Program-made: the position numbers and the translations under genes | The notes under the pieces: model-generated | The model's input: the letters and a program-made list of their open reading frames with translations, nothing else | Database searches by the model: none | What the model was told of the DNA's origin: nothing | Shown: positions 1 through 9,694 of the stretch, piece by piece | Position numbering within the stretch: position 1 is the stretch's first letter | Layout of the letters: every line of letters starts with the position of its first letter | Source of the DNA: Sphingomonas sp. URHD0057 | GTDB lineage: Bacteria > Pseudomonadota > Alphaproteobacteria > Sphingomonadales > Sphingomonadaceae | Assembly: GCF_000620665.1 (NCBI RefSeq) | Contig: NZ_KK211162.1 | Coordinates: forward strand, 434,001 to 498,000 | Length of the DNA stretch: 64,000 bases | Direction: 5' to 3'

Positions 1-424
1 CGCGGGCCGAATGCGCTCGGCCGAGGAAGGCAAGCGCCGCATTGTCAAAGCTCTGGAGCCCGAGCGACAGACGATTCACACCGGCCGACGCCAGATCGGC
101 GAAGCGGTCCGCCTCGACCGAATTGGGATTGGCCTCAAGCGTGATCTCAATGTTCTTGGCGGGCTCCCAATGCCTGATTGCCGCATCGATCACGGCTTCG
201 ACCGTTGCCGGATCCATCAGCGAAGGGGTCCCTCCACCAAAGAAGATCGAGGTCAGGGTTCGGCCGCGCAAAAGTCGCGCTTCGTGCGCGAGGTCGGCCA
301 GCAGCGCGTCGCGCCATTGCCGCTGGTCGATGGCGGCGCGGACGTGGCTGTTGAAGTCGCAATAGGGACATTTGCTGACGCAGAACGGCCAGTGGACGTA
401 CAGCGCCAGGGATTCCGCGCTCAT
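1..424 (-). CDS. hemW: Radical SAM heme chaperone HemW (N-terminal part, runs off the window)
   Basis: About 141 N-terminal residues are present; the gene continues beyond base 1. The protein opens [20 protein letters not shown], with the family CxxxCxxC cluster motif (FCVSKCPYC) at about residues 15-22, followed by the FFGGGTPSL segment typical of HemW/HemN-like radical SAM proteins. HemW binds heme and helps deliver it to respiratory enzymes; it is often misannotated as coproporphyrinogen oxidase, but the Cys motif and the YVHWPFC start fit HemW. The ATG overlaps the rdgB stop by four bases (ATGA), so it is translationally coupled in an rph-rdgB-hemW operon, the usual alphaproteobacterial order. 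Confidence 0.92.
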   Translation of the reverse strand, partial: MSAESLALYVHWPFCVSKCPYCDFNSHVRAAIDQRQWRDALLADLAHEARLLRGRTLTSIFFGGGTPSLMDPATVEAVIDAAIRHWEPAKNIEITLEANPNSVEADRFADLASAGVNRLSLGLQSFDNAALAFLGRAHSAR

Positions 425-1032
425 TCCTCGAGCGCCTCCACGAACTTGCGAAATGCCACCGCGCGATGGCTGATGGAATGCTTCAACTCGGGTTCGAGCT
501 CGCCGAATGTCTCGTCGTAGCCCACGGGTACGAACATCGGATCGTAGCCAAAGCCCCGGTCGCCTCGCGGCGGCCAGGCGAGCGTCCCGTCGACCCGCCC
601 GTCGAACGTCTCGGCCTGGCCGTCGTTCGGCCAGGCGATCGCCAGCGAGCAGGCGAAATGGGCGGCCGGGGGCGCCTCGGGTTCGGTCGCCTCGGCTTCG
701 CGCCAGACCCTCTCCATCGCGCGCATCCAGTCACGGTTGCCGTCCTCATCCTCGGCCCACCGCGCCGAAAAGATGCCGGGACGCCCATGAAGCGCATCGA
801 CGCACAGGCCGCTGTCATCCGCGAGCGCGGGCAAGCCCGACAGATCGGCGGCCTCGCGCGCCTTCAGGTCCGCATTGTCGGCAAAGCTGTTGCCGATCTC
901 CTCGGGCTCGGGCAAGCCGAGCTCTTCCGCGCCGACCACCGAAATTCCCAGCGGCTCGATCAGCGCCGCGATTTCGCGCAGCTTGCCGAGATTGTGGGTC
1001 GCGATGACCAGCTTGTCGCCGATCGGCCTCAT
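421..1032 (-). CDS. rdgB: dITP/XTP pyrophosphatase (RdgB/HAM1)
   Basis: 203 aa, the normal length. The N-terminal substrate loop is [10 protein letters not shown] (residues 11-20), the metal-binding ADDSGL segment is at about 71-76, and GFGYDP follows in the C-terminal half; these are the three HAM1 signatures. The enzyme hydrolyses non-canonical purine nucleoside triphosphates (dITP, XTP) to monophosphates in the cytoplasm and keeps them out of DNA. It lies between rph and hemW with four-base overlaps at both ends (rph stop region 1029-1032; hemW start 421-424), so the three genes are one transcript. Confidence 0.95.
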   Translation of the reverse strand: MRPIGDKLVIATHNLGKLREIAALIEPLGISVVGAEELGLPEPEEIGNSFADNADLKAREAADLSGLPALADDSGLCVDALHGRPGIFSARWAEDEDGNRDWMRAMERVWREAEATEPEAPPAAHFACSLAIAWPNDGQAETFDGRVDGTLAWPPRGDRGFGYDPMFVPVGYDETFGELEPELKHSISHRAVAFRKFVEALEE

Positions 1033-1742
1033 GCGCTGGCCTTGATCTGCGCCGCGAAAATGTCGGAGCAGCCGATCCGCGCGAGGCGGAGGAGGCGCAG
1101 CAGCCCTTCTTCGTCGAAGGTTTCGCCCTCGGCGGTCAGCTGCGCCTCGACGATCGCGCCGTCCGCCGTCAGCACGAAATTGCCGTCGCTGCCGGCGGTC
1201 GAATCTTCGTCATAGTCAAGGTCGAGCACCGCCGTTCCGTTGTGGATGCCACAACTCACCGCGGCCACTTGGGTGCGAATCGGATCGACCGGAAGCGCTT
1301 TGCTTTGCAGGAGCTTGTTGATGGCAATGCGGAGCGCCACCCAGCCGCCCGAAATAGCTGCCGTGCGAGTGCCGCCGTCGGCCTGGATGACATCGCAATC
1401 GACAATGACCTGGCGCTCGCCGAGCTTGGTCAGATCAACCACGGCGCGCAGCGAGCGGCCGATCAACCGCTGGATCTCCTGCGTCCGCCCCGACTGCTTG
1501 CCTCGCGCGGCCTCGCGATTGCCGCGTGTGTGCGTGGCCCGGGGCAGCATGCCATATTCGGCCGTGACCCAGCCCTGGCCTTTGCCACGCAGGAACGGCG
1601 GGATTTTGTCCTCGACGCTTGCCGTGCAGAGGACGCGGGTGTCGCCGAAGCTGACGAGGCACGCGCCTTCAGCGTGCCGAGTGAATCCGGGATCGAATTT
1701 CAGCTCGCGCATTTGGTCGGGGGCGCGTCCGGAGGGGCGCAT
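1029..1742 (-). CDS. rph: Ribonuclease PH
   Basis: 237 aa. The start [20 protein letters not shown] matches the conserved opening of RNase PH, and the [13 protein letters not shown] and [14 protein letters not shown] segments follow, as does the RxxRxxxR-rich part near residue 85. It is a phosphorolytic 3'-5' exoribonuclease that trims tRNA 3' ends. It is first in the leftward operon rph-rdgB-hemW and divergent from hrcA, with only 64 bp between the two start codons; a shared promoter region must lie there, although I could not recognise a CIRCE element in it. Confidence 0.95.
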   Translation of the reverse strand: MRPSGRAPDQMRELKFDPGFTRHAEGACLVSFGDTRVLCTASVEDKIPPFLRGKGQGWVTAEYGMLPRATHTRGNREAARGKQSGRTQEIQRLIGRSLRAVVDLTKLGERQVIVDCDVIQADGGTRTAAISGGWVALRIAINKLLQSKALPVDPIRTQVAAVSCGIHNGTAVLDLDYDEDSTAGSDGNFVLTADGAIVEAQLTAEGETFDEEGLLRLLRLARIGCSDIFAAQIKASA

Positions 1743-1806
1743 TCAGACTCCTTCATCCTGATAATGGTGCGGTGCGTCCCTAGACCGCGCGCCACGCCAA
1801 TCCTAG

Positions 1807-2850
1807 ATGCCTAATATGGCCGAGCCGATCGTTGAACTTACGGACCGGATGCGCGACATCTTTGGCCGAGTGATCGAGGCGTATCTCGAGCGCGGCACGC
1901 CGGTCGGGTCAAAAGTGCTGGCCGGCGCGATCAATCTGTCGCCGGCCTCGATCCGGGGCGTGATGCAGGAGCTGGAGGAGCGTGGCCTGCTCACCCATCC
2001 GCATACGTCCGCCGGGCGCATTCCGACCGAACGCGGGCTGCGCCTGTTCGTCGACGGCATCATGCAGACCGCTGCGCCCGACCCGCGCGAGCGGATGGAG
2101 ATCGAGCGGCAGATCGTCCGCGATCAGCCGATCGAGGATGCGCTTGCCGCAGCCTCGGCGGCCTTGTCCGGCCTGTCGGCTTGCGCCGGCATTGTGCTGG
2201 CGCCGAAGCAGGAACTCATATTGCGGCAATTGAGCTTCGTTCCGCTGGATCGCGGCCGGGCGTTGGCGGTGCTGGTCGGCGCCGACGGCAGCGTCGAGAA
2301 CCGCATCGTCCCGCTCGACGACGGGACGACGTCCGACGCGCTTACCGAGGTCAGCAATTTCGTGAACGCGCGGCTGTCGGGCCTGACGCTGGATGAGGCG
2401 CAGGCGCGACTGCGCGCCGAAATTCGCGAGCGCAAGGAAGCGATCGACGCCACCGCCGCCGAATTGGTCGCCTCCGGCCTCGCGGCCTGGAGCCAGGATC
2501 ATTCACGCCGCCCGGTATTGATCGTTCGCGGACAAGCCAACCTGATAGATCCAGGCGCCGCCGAGGATCTCGATCGAGTCCGCATGCTGCTCGACGAGCT
2601 GGAGGAAGCGCAGGAAATCGCCCGGCTGCTCGAAGGAGCGCGCGACGCGCCCGGCTGCCGCATCTTCATCGGTTCCGAAAACCGGATGTTCGCTTTGTCC
2701 GGTTCCTCGGTGATTGCCGCGCCGTATCGTGGGAGCCAGGGTCAGGTCGTCGGCGTTGTCGGCGTGATCGGCCCGACGCGGTTGAACTACGCCCGCGTGG
2801 TCCCCATGGTGGATTTCACCGCGAAAGCACTGACGAGATTGATGGCATGA
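1807..2850 (+). CDS. hrcA: Heat-inducible transcription repressor HrcA
   Basis: 347 aa. N-terminal winged helix (residues about 8-75: ELTDRMRDIFGRVIEAYLER, then PVGSKVLAGAINLSPASIRGVMQELE) and SAGRIPTERGLR, both strongly conserved in HrcA; a GAF-like C-terminal domain ends with VGVIGPTRLNYARVVPMVDF. HrcA represses chaperone genes by binding CIRCE operators and needs GroE for activity. The first ATG is at 1807; ATG 1816 is a possible alternative. It overlaps grpE by four bases (ATGA at 2847-2850). No CIRCE inverted repeat was seen immediately upstream, so any autoregulation is not visible here. Confidence 0.95.
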   Translation: MPNMAEPIVELTDRMRDIFGRVIEAYLERGTPVGSKVLAGAINLSPASIRGVMQELEERGLLTHPHTSAGRIPTERGLRLFVDGIMQTAAPDPRERMEIERQIVRDQPIEDALAAASAALSGLSACAGIVLAPKQELILRQLSFVPLDRGRALAVLVGADGSVENRIVPLDDGTTSDALTEVSNFVNARLSGLTLDEAQARLRAEIRERKEAIDATAAELVASGLAAWSQDHSRRPVLIVRGQANLIDPGAAEDLDRVRMLLDELEEAQEIARLLEGARDAPGCRIFIGSENRMFALSGSSVIAAPYRGSQGQVVGVVGVIGPTRLNYARVVPMVDFTAKALTRLMA

Positions 2851-3398
2851 CCGAAGACGAAAAGCTGCACGAAGAGGCCGAGGAAATCCGCGCCACGACT
2901 GCAAAGGAGTCGCCGGAGGTCGCCGAGCACGACCATGTGGCGGAGCTCGAGAAGCAGCTCGCGGAAGCGAACAGCAAAGCGCTCTATGCCGCGGCCGAGA
3001 TCCAGAACGTGCGGCGTCGGCTCGAGCAAGAGAAGCAGCAAGCTTCGGTCTATGCCCAGGCCGGGTTCGCCAGGGACATGCTGGCGATCAAGGATCATCT
3101 TGAGCGCGCCCTGGTCGCGGTCTCCGACGAACTGCGCAGCGACAAGGTCGCCAGCCAGTTCCTGGCCGGGATCGAGGCGACCGCCCGCGAGCTGGAGTCC
3201 GTGTTCGCCAAGAACGGCGTCAGCCGCATCAAGTCGGTCGGCGAGAAGCTCGACCCCAATCGCCACCAGGCGATGATGGAGATCCCGACCGATCAGGCCG
3301 CCCCGGGCGTCATCGTCGAGGAGATGCAGGCGGGCTACATGCTCGGAGAGCGCTTGCTGCGCCCCGCGCTTGTGGGGGTCGCGAAGAAGCCGGACTAG
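2847..3398 (+). CDS. grpE: Nucleotide exchange factor GrpE
   Basis: 183 aa. An acidic N-terminal coiled coil (residues about 1-65, many EKQLAEA-type heptads) is followed by the GrpE core: AEIQNVRRRLEQEKQQASVY, then FARDMLAIKDHLERAL, and at the C terminus the signature NPNRHQAMMEIP-like segment (here DPNRHQAMMEIP) and GYMLGERLLRPALVGVAK. GrpE is the nucleotide exchange factor for DnaK. It follows hrcA with a four-base overlap, the classical hrcA-grpE pair. Confidence 0.95.
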   Translation: MTEDEKLHEEAEEIRATTAKESPEVAEHDHVAELEKQLAEANSKALYAAAEIQNVRRRLEQEKQQASVYAQAGFARDMLAIKDHLERALVAVSDELRSDKVASQFLAGIEATARELESVFAKNGVSRIKSVGEKLDPNRHQAMMEIPTDQAAPGVIVEEMQAGYMLGERLLRPALVGVAKKPD

Positions 3399-3460
3399 TC
3401 CTGCAGGTGGCTGTCGTCGGGACGCGTTGACTCGCCGGGGCTTGGCGCGCAGTTTTTTCC

Positions 3461-5449
3461 GTGGAGGACCATTTGGGGGCCATCTTCCTCAGCTACGCAC
3501 GAGAGGACCGCGCCTGCGCCGACGCGCTCGCGCGAGCGCTCGAGCAAGCTGGTCACAATGTCTGGTGGGATCGTCACATCGACGGCGGGGAAGAATTCGC
3601 CGCCGAGATCGAAGCTGAACTCGACAAGGCCGATGTCGTGTTGGTCGCCTGGTCGATGCTGTCGGTAAAATCGCGATGGGTGCGCGATGAGGCAGCTGTG
3701 GGAGGTGACACGGGACGGCTCGTCCCCGTCAGCATCGACGGATGCTTGCCGCCGATGGGTTTTCGCCAGTTTCACACGCTGGATCTGGCCGGCTGGAAAG
3801 GCGGCAAGCGGGACGATCGCACGGCAGAGCTGCTTCGGTCGGTCGCTCGCCGGCTGGAGGCGAAGGGCAAAGCCGCGCCCTTCGCTTTCGCAGCCGAGCA
3901 AAAGCGCGCGTTCGCCTGGCCCGGACGCAGAGCCTCGTGGACGATTGGCGCACTGGTCGCAGTGTTGATGATCGCCGCGGCGACAGCAATGTTCCTGACC
4001 AATCGGCAGCCGATGGGGGGACCATTGCCAAAGCCGACGATCGCGCTCGCGTCTTTCACCGCGCCATCGTCCGACGCCGAGCTTCACGATCTTGCCCGGC
4101 AGGCTCGGGACTCGCTGTCGCATACCTTGTCGCAAACCGGCATTCCGGTCCGGCTGATCGGCTCGGTACCCCAAGACCGACGTTCCGCGGGTGATTTCAT
4201 GCTTTCGGGCGACCTGAGCAGGAACGGCGAGAGCGTCGTGGCAACCATCCGCCTGGAGGAGGCGGCCCAGGGGGTAACAGTATCCACGAGCCGGTTCGAG
4301 GCCGGACCCAACGATATCCGCTACCTGCCTGAGCGGATTGGTGCCCAAATGGCAGCCTTTTTCGACGGACCAGTGCTGCTGGTTCTCGACAGGCGGCATC
4401 CGATGGACCCGGCGTTGATGGCGGAGCTTCTTGCCGAGACCGATGACCAGCTCCAAGCTTACCAAATCCGGAAGCGGGTAGTCGCGAAGGCGCCGGACAA
4501 CCCCAACGCGCAAATGGGCGTCGCCTTTTTCACGGGGTTCGTGCTGGGTGAGCTTCCGCGCGACGAGCGGGCGCAGGCCGTGACCGAGGCGCGGCAAGCC
4601 GCCGAGCGGGCGCTCGCGCTCGCTCCCGAATTCGGCGACACCTATGCCACGTCGTGCTTACTCCATAGCGAGACCCGGCTGGCCGAATGCGAAGATCAGC
4701 TGCGCACCGGCAAACGCGTCGATCCGGACGCGCCTTATCTCAACGGCTTCCTTTCCGCCCTCATGCGGAACGTCGGGCGCTTCGATCAGGCGGTTGAACT
4801 CACAAGACTGTCGTACACGCACAATCCGTACGATCACTTCAAAATTGCGGACATGCTGAAGATGTTCGAATTCGCGGACCACAGCGACGATGCCCGCGAA
4901 CTGTATCGGCAGGGCGTCCGCTGGTGGCCGGGACGCAAGGACATGTTTTTTCGGAACCGCATGTTCGGAAGACTTGACCGCGGGGATTTTGAGGCGATCC
5001 GCCGCATCGAGCAGGAAGTGGGTGCGGAACCTCTTCCTGCCGGATACCGGGACAGTGCCGCGCTCGTCGCCGCCCTCCGGTCGAAGTCACCCGCGGCCGT
5101 GACGCGAACCTGCGCTGGGGCGGACGCTTTTTTGATCAAGATCCGCTGCATGCTCGCGTTCTCGGCGGTCGGCGATCTGGACAGCGCTTTTGGGCTGGCG
5201 GACAAGCTCTATCCGACGCGGATCGGCCGCACTCCGGCGGAAACCGAGCGCATCTGGCTCGATGAACCTGACGGCGGCGGGGGTACCGAGTTCATCACCT
5301 CGCCCGCGGCCGCGCCGATGCGCGGCGACCCGCGCTATCTGCAGCTCGCGCAGCGTGTCGGCCTGCTCGCTTATTGGCGCAGCGGGCGGCTTCCCGACTT
5401 CTGCCGCAAGCGGCCGGAGCCGATCTGCGCACAACTCTTGAAGCGTTAG
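3461..5449 (+). CDS. TIR domain protein with membrane segment and TPR-like C-terminal region
   Basis: 662 aa from a GTG start. A TIR domain fills residues 6-115: IFLSYAREDR, the WWDRHIDGGEEF loop, and SRWVRDEAAV, which keeps the Glu (E77, four residues after W73) used in TIR NADases. A hydrophobic helix at about 160-180 anchors it; the next 150 residues resemble the periplasmic FlgO/TolB-like domain that follows the anchor in CadC- and cyclase-type proteins. The rest is helical and TPR-like. Such TIR-TM-TPR proteins are common in sphingomonads and their role is unknown; NAD hydrolysis or scaffolding are both possible. The gene stands alone between grpE and a TonB receptor. A second protein of this design is at 61416-63362. 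Confidence 0.8.
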   Translation: MEDHLGAIFLSYAREDRACADALARALEQAGHNVWWDRHIDGGEEFAAEIEAELDKADVVLVAWSMLSVKSRWVRDEAAVGGDTGRLVPVSIDGCLPPMGFRQFHTLDLAGWKGGKRDDRTAELLRSVARRLEAKGKAAPFAFAAEQKRAFAWPGRRASWTIGALVAVLMIAAATAMFLTNRQPMGGPLPKPTIALASFTAPSSDAELHDLARQARDSLSHTLSQTGIPVRLIGSVPQDRRSAGDFMLSGDLSRNGESVVATIRLEEAAQGVTVSTSRFEAGPNDIRYLPERIGAQMAAFFDGPVLLVLDRRHPMDPALMAELLAETDDQLQAYQIRKRVVAKAPDNPNAQMGVAFFTGFVLGELPRDERAQAVTEARQAAERALALAPEFGDTYATSCLLHSETRLAECEDQLRTGKRVDPDAPYLNGFLSALMRNVGRFDQAVELTRLSYTHNPYDHFKIADMLKMFEFADHSDDARELYRQGVRWWPGRKDMFFRNRMFGRLDRGDFEAIRRIEQEVGAEPLPAGYRDSAALVAALRSKSPAAVTRTCAGADAFLIKIRCMLAFSAVGDLDSAFGLADKLYPTRIGRTPAETERIWLDEPDGGGGTEFITSPAAAPMRGDPRYLQLAQRVGLLAYWRSGRLPDFCRKRPEPICAQLLKR

Positions 5450-5568
5450 CCAGGCCGTTGATTTAAAAAGACGGTTAGCAATCGGCGTTTTGAACAAATT
5501 CGTATATGCTCTTGGCCTCTTCGAGCGGGAGCGTCGGGAGCTCGGGCCCGATCGCCCTCCAAGGGGGT

Positions 5569-8541
5569 ATGATGGGGGGCAAATCGCAATGGCGCGCCGC
5601 TGGCCTGTGCGCCATCGCGTTCGCGCTGCAGGCGCAAGCGCCGCCGAAGCAACAGCAACCGACCGACGTCGACCAGGCGACCGCCCAGCCGATCGTCATC
5701 ACCGGTTCACGGATTCCGCGTCGGAACCTTACCGCGGTAAGCCCGGTCACCGTTGTCCAGCAGGAAGAAGCCAAGCTCGAGGGCGTCATCCTTACCGAGG
5801 AGCTTCTCAATCAGCTTCCGATGGTCAGCCCTTCGCAGGGCGCATTCACATCGGCCGGCGCGACGGGCACGTCCACGGTGGATCTGCGCGGACTGGGGGC
5901 AGCGCGGACGCTCGTCTTGCTGAACGGGCGGCGTCTGATCCCCGGCGATCCAGGCGAAATCGCCCCCGACATTAACGCGGTCCCGAGCGCGCTGATCGAG
6001 CGCGTTGAGGTCCTGACCGGCGGCGCGTCGTCCGTTTACGGTTCGGATGCCGTCGCTGGCGTCGTCAACTTCATCCTGGATACGCGCCTGGAGGGCCTGA
6101 GAGTCGACGGCCAGGCCAGCTTCTTTCAGCATGACAACCGAATCGGGCCGCCGATCAGGGACGTCCTGGTCGAGGAGGGACTGAAGTTTCCGCGCGGGAG
6201 TGTCGTCGACGGCGGACGGTGGGACGTGAACGCCGCCTATGGGACGGCCTTTCTCGATGGCCGCGGGCACGCCATCGTCTATGCCGGCTACCGAAAGCTT
6301 CAAAGCCTCACTGAGGACAGGCGCGACTATAGCGCCTGCACAATCGGCACGCAGGAGTTCGATCCGAACGCTCTCGAGTGCGGCGGTTTGCAGGTCTCTT
6401 TCCCCGGCACTTTCGAAACTCTCTCCGGAACGTACCAAATCGGCCCCGATCGAACGTTCGAGCCCGGGTTTGTCCCATTCAGCTTTGCGCCGTGGAACTT
6501 CTACCAGCGTCCCGACCGGCGCTATACGGCAGGGGCTTTCGCCGACTTTGAATTCAACGATGCGGTGAAGCCGTTCGTTGAAGTGATGTACATGGACGAC
6601 CGCTCCACCGTTCAGGTTGCGCCGTCGGGGAACTTCTTCGGCACCACGAACATCAATTGCGACAGTCCGCTACTGTCCGAGCAGCAACGCTCGCTGGTTT
6701 GCTCCGCCGGCAATTTCATCGGCGAAGAGAGTGGGGGAAGCCGGGCCGCCTTCACCGATCCCGTAACCGGGAAGACTTATTATCGCGGGTGGCTGTTCAT
6801 CGGTCGCCGCAATGTCGAGGGCGGCCCCAGACGTGACGACCTCAGGCACGAGAACTTGCGCGTCGTCGGCGGCATCAAGGGCGACCTGCGTCCGGGCCTC
6901 GCCTATGATGCAAGCTATATCTACAGCCGCGTCAAGTTCAGCGCGGCTTTCACTAACGAGCTTTCCGCCACGCGCATCGGGCGCTCGCTCGACGTGATTT
7001 CCGATCCCTCCACCGGACGTCCCGTCTGCCGTTCGGTTCTCACCGGCGAAGACCCGGCGTGCGTGCCATGGGATATTTTCGCATTTGGTGCGGTCACTCC
7101 GGAAGCAACCAAGTATCTTGCACAGGCGGCGCAGCGCGCAGGCTTGGTGCGCGAGCAAATTGCGTCCGGCAATCTCACCGCAGAGTTCGAACAATGGGGA
7201 GTACGCAGTCCGTGGGCCGAGGATGGTCCGGCAATCAACTTCGGCGCCGAGTATCGCAAGGATTTCATCGATTTTCGGCCGGACCAATTCTATCAAAGCG
7301 GCGATCTGGCCGGGTCTGAACCTATGTCTCCCTACAGCGGTTCGATTGAGGTCAAGGAGCTGTTCGGGGAGGCACGAATCCCTTTGATCCAGCACCGGCT
7401 GATTGAGCGGCTCGCCCTGGAGGGCGGCTATCGCCAATCGTGGTATAGCAATCCCGAGAACCGCTTCTCCACCAACAGCTACAAGCTTGCGCTGGATTTC
7501 GTACCCGTGCGCGGGATCCGATTCCGCGCCAGTCACCAGCGCGCTGTGCGAGCCCCCAATATCGTGGAGCTGTTCGCGCCAACCGTGTTCTACACGATCA
7601 ATAAGGACCCATGCGCCGGTGTTTCTCCCGAAGCCACCCTCGAGCAATGTCAACGCACGGGGGTAACGGCCGCCCAATACGGGCATGTCCTCGCGATCCC
7701 GTCTGACTCTTTCGGCTATCAGGCCCTCGCCGGCGGCAACGCGCGGCTAGAGCCGGAAACGGCCACGACCCGTACACTGGGCGTTGTGCTGGAGCCGCGC
7801 TTCGTCCCCGGCTTCAACGCGACCATCGACTGGTTCGACATTCGGGTTAAGGGAGCGGTCGCCGAAATTGGCGCGAGACCAATCATCGAAAACTGCCTTG
7901 CGAGCGGCGATCCATTGTTCTGTGGTCGCATCCATCGTGACTTGAGCGGGTCGCTGTGGCTGACTCCCGAGGGATTCATCGACGACCGCAATGCCAATGT
8001 CGCATCGTTCGACGTTCGCGGCATCGACATCGGAGTCAATTATTCCAGAAAGCTGGGGCGTTTCGGATCGGCGAACCTGGAGTTTCTCGGCAGCCGGCTC
8101 CAAAGAAATGTGATCGATAACGGCGGTCTGTCGACGCCTCGCAACTGCGCCGGCTATTATGGCTTTCCATGTGGTATCCCGCTGCCGCGCTGGAGGCACA
8201 CCGCGCGCCTGACGTGGCGGCGCGGCGGCGTGTCGCTGTCGGCGTATTGGCGGCACATCGGGGGCACCAGGCTCGCGTCGATCAAATATCGCCCGGACAT
8301 TCCATTCACGGACAGGGACGCCAAGCTGCCCGACTACGACTATTTCGACCTGGGGGGGCTGTTCAATGTCGGCTCGAACTATGGGCTGCGCCTCGGCGTC
8401 AACAATATCTTCGACAAGCCGCCTCCCATTGTGACTGCGACGCTCGCCGGCTGCGCCGCTGGCTGTAACGGCAACACGTTCCCACAGCTCTACGATCCAT
8501 TGGGCTTTTTTTTTGCGGGCGCCACTCTCGACTTCAAATAG
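5569..8541 (+). CDS. TonB-dependent receptor
   Basis: About 990 aa. A cleavable signal (residues 1-24) is followed by the TonB-box/plug entry PIVITGSRIPRRNL at 41-54, the plug segment VDLRGLGAARTLVLLNGRR and ASSVYGSDAVAGVVNF, then a long beta-barrel. It is an outer-membrane importer for a large substrate, possibly a glycan or peptide; the substrate cannot be told. The open frame extends back to ATG 5506, but the 5569 ATG fits the signal peptide; an AAGGGGG stretch directly precedes it (spacing is short, so ATG 5572 may be the real start). Near the 3' end a run of nine T (8506-8514) encodes part of the last strand, which ends LDFK rather than in the usual terminal Phe. Confidence 0.9.
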   Translation: MMGGKSQWRAAGLCAIAFALQAQAPPKQQQPTDVDQATAQPIVITGSRIPRRNLTAVSPVTVVQQEEAKLEGVILTEELLNQLPMVSPSQGAFTSAGATGTSTVDLRGLGAARTLVLLNGRRLIPGDPGEIAPDINAVPSALIERVEVLTGGASSVYGSDAVAGVVNFILDTRLEGLRVDGQASFFQHDNRIGPPIRDVLVEEGLKFPRGSVVDGGRWDVNAAYGTAFLDGRGHAIVYAGYRKLQSLTEDRRDYSACTIGTQEFDPNALECGGLQVSFPGTFETLSGTYQIGPDRTFEPGFVPFSFAPWNFYQRPDRRYTAGAFADFEFNDAVKPFVEVMYMDDRSTVQVAPSGNFFGTTNINCDSPLLSEQQRSLVCSAGNFIGEESGGSRAAFTDPVTGKTYYRGWLFIGRRNVEGGPRRDDLRHENLRVVGGIKGDLRPGLAYDASYIYSRVKFSAAFTNELSATRIGRSLDVISDPSTGRPVCRSVLTGEDPACVPWDIFAFGAVTPEATKYLAQAAQRAGLVREQIASGNLTAEFEQWGVRSPWAEDGPAINFGAEYRKDFIDFRPDQFYQSGDLAGSEPMSPYSGSIEVKELFGEARIPLIQHRLIERLALEGGYRQSWYSNPENRFSTNSYKLALDFVPVRGIRFRASHQRAVRAPNIVELFAPTVFYTINKDPCAGVSPEATLEQCQRTGVTAAQYGHVLAIPSDSFGYQALAGGNARLEPETATTRTLGVVLEPRFVPGFNATIDWFDIRVKGAVAEIGARPIIENCLASGDPLFCGRIHRDLSGSLWLTPEGFIDDRNANVASFDVRGIDIGVNYSRKLGRFGSANLEFLGSRLQRNVIDNGGLSTPRNCAGYYGFPCGIPLPRWRHTARLTWRRGGVSLSAYWRHIGGTRLASIKYRPDIPFTDRDAKLPDYDYFDLGGLFNVGSNYGLRLGVNNIFDKPPPIVTATLAGCAAGCNGNTFPQLYDPLGFFFAGATLDFK

Positions 8542-8542
8542 G

Positions 8543-9694
8543 TCAATGCACCTCACGATGGTGCGTCTTGCCCTTGGTGGCGAGCGAGAAGCGTGGCTCG
8601 GGCGTGATCGAGCCGGTTAGCCGCGCCGCGGCGTAGCGGCCGACCTCCGGCCCGTGCTTGAACCCGTGCCCGGACCCGCCGCCGAGCAGAAGCACATTGT
8701 CGAGCCGCGGGTGGAAGTCGATCAGGAAATCGCCGTTGGAGCTATTCTCATATTGGCAGACCTCGGCGGCGGTTAGGACGGCGCCCAGCAGTCCTGGGAA
8801 GCGGCGGCCGCGAAAGGCGATGATCTCGTTCAGCGCGGCATCGCTTGGGCGCCTGTCCTGAGTGTCGGGATCGGCTTCCGGGCCATGACGGTCGTGGGCG
8901 AACTTGACGCCTCGGCCCTCAAGGTCGGGACAGCCGTAGAACATGTCGCCATGGTTGAAATCCGCCCAACAGGGCATGGCCGCGGGCTCGAAGCTGCGGT
9001 CGCCGGCGGGCGGGGCAAAATAGAAGACCTCCTGGCGGGTCACGCGAATGCGCGACCCGACGACATCGGGGAACAGTCTGGGCAACCACGGTCCGAGAGC
9101 GAACACGAAGCGGTCGGCAGAAATCGGTTCGCCGGATGAAAGCCGGACCTGCGCGAGGCGGGCGCCGGCTGGACCGGGCGTCTCCACCAAGCCTTGGACA
9201 TAACCGCCGCCGGCCCGGACGAAGCGCTCGACCAACGTCTGCACGGCGCGGCGCGCCATCAGAGCGCCGAATCGGGGCTCGAACACGCCGATCTCGATTT
9301 CGCTGAAGTCGAACATCGGAAAGCGGGCGGCCATTTCCGACCGGCTCAGCACTTCGCTCGGAAGGCCGAGGTCGCGGTGAACCTCGAGGGTGTCGCGAAG
9401 ATACGACTCCTCGCCCGGAAAGAAGAACAGAACCCCGCAGGGATGGAAGAGCGGCAATCCCGCCTCGGCGCTGAGCGCCCGCCACTGGGGCAACGAGTCC
9501 ATCGCCATGCGCGTATAGATTTCGTCGCTGCCGTAGGCGCCCCGGGTGAGACGCGATTCACCTCCAGAGGAGGCTTGGTTGTGTGCCGGACCGACGGCGT
9601 CGATGAGAGTCACCGCGTGGCCCGCCTGGAGCAAATGATGCGCGGTCCAGGCGCCGAACACACCCGCGCCGACGACTGCGACATGCTCGGTCAT
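8543..9694 (-). CDS. FAD-dependent oxidoreductase, sarcosine/N-methyl amino acid oxidase type (DAO family)
   Basis: 383 aa. The FAD-binding Rossmann motif VGAGVFGAWTAHHLLQAGH is at residues 8-26, and the C-terminal GGGSGHGFKHGPEVGRYAA motif is that of monomeric sarcosine oxidase and N-methyltryptophan oxidase; in those enzymes the Cys just before carries covalent FAD (here VCQYENSSNGDF is the equivalent stretch). It would oxidise an N-methyl or secondary amino acid to an imine with hydrogen peroxide as product. It is co-transcribed with the HExxH protein upstream (four-base ATGA overlap). The stop is two bases from that of the convergent TonB receptor gene. Confidence 0.85.
   Translation of the reverse strand: MTEHVAVVGAGVFGAWTAHHLLQAGHAVTLIDAVGPAHNQASSGGESRLTRGAYGSDEIYTRMAMDSLPQWRALSAEAGLPLFHPCGVLFFFPGEESYLRDTLEVHRDLGLPSEVLSRSEMAARFPMFDFSEIEIGVFEPRFGALMARRAVQTLVERFVRAGGGYVQGLVETPGPAGARLAQVRLSSGEPISADRFVFALGPWLPRLFPDVVGSRIRVTRQEVFYFAPPAGDRSFEPAAMPCWADFNHGDMFYGCPDLEGRGVKFAHDRHGPEADPDTQDRRPSDAALNEIIAFRGRRFPGLLGAVLTAAEVCQYENSSNGDFLIDFHPRLDNVLLLGGGSGHGFKHGPEVGRYAAARLTGSITPEPRFSLATKGKTHHREVH

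Noticed and set aside
1743-1806. CIRCE operator upstream of hrcA
   Set aside because: No TTAGCACTC-type inverted repeat is present between the divergent rph and hrcA starts.
3395-4597. 400-codon minus-strand ORF
   Set aside because: Antisense to the TIR-TPR gene; no start context and shadow composition.
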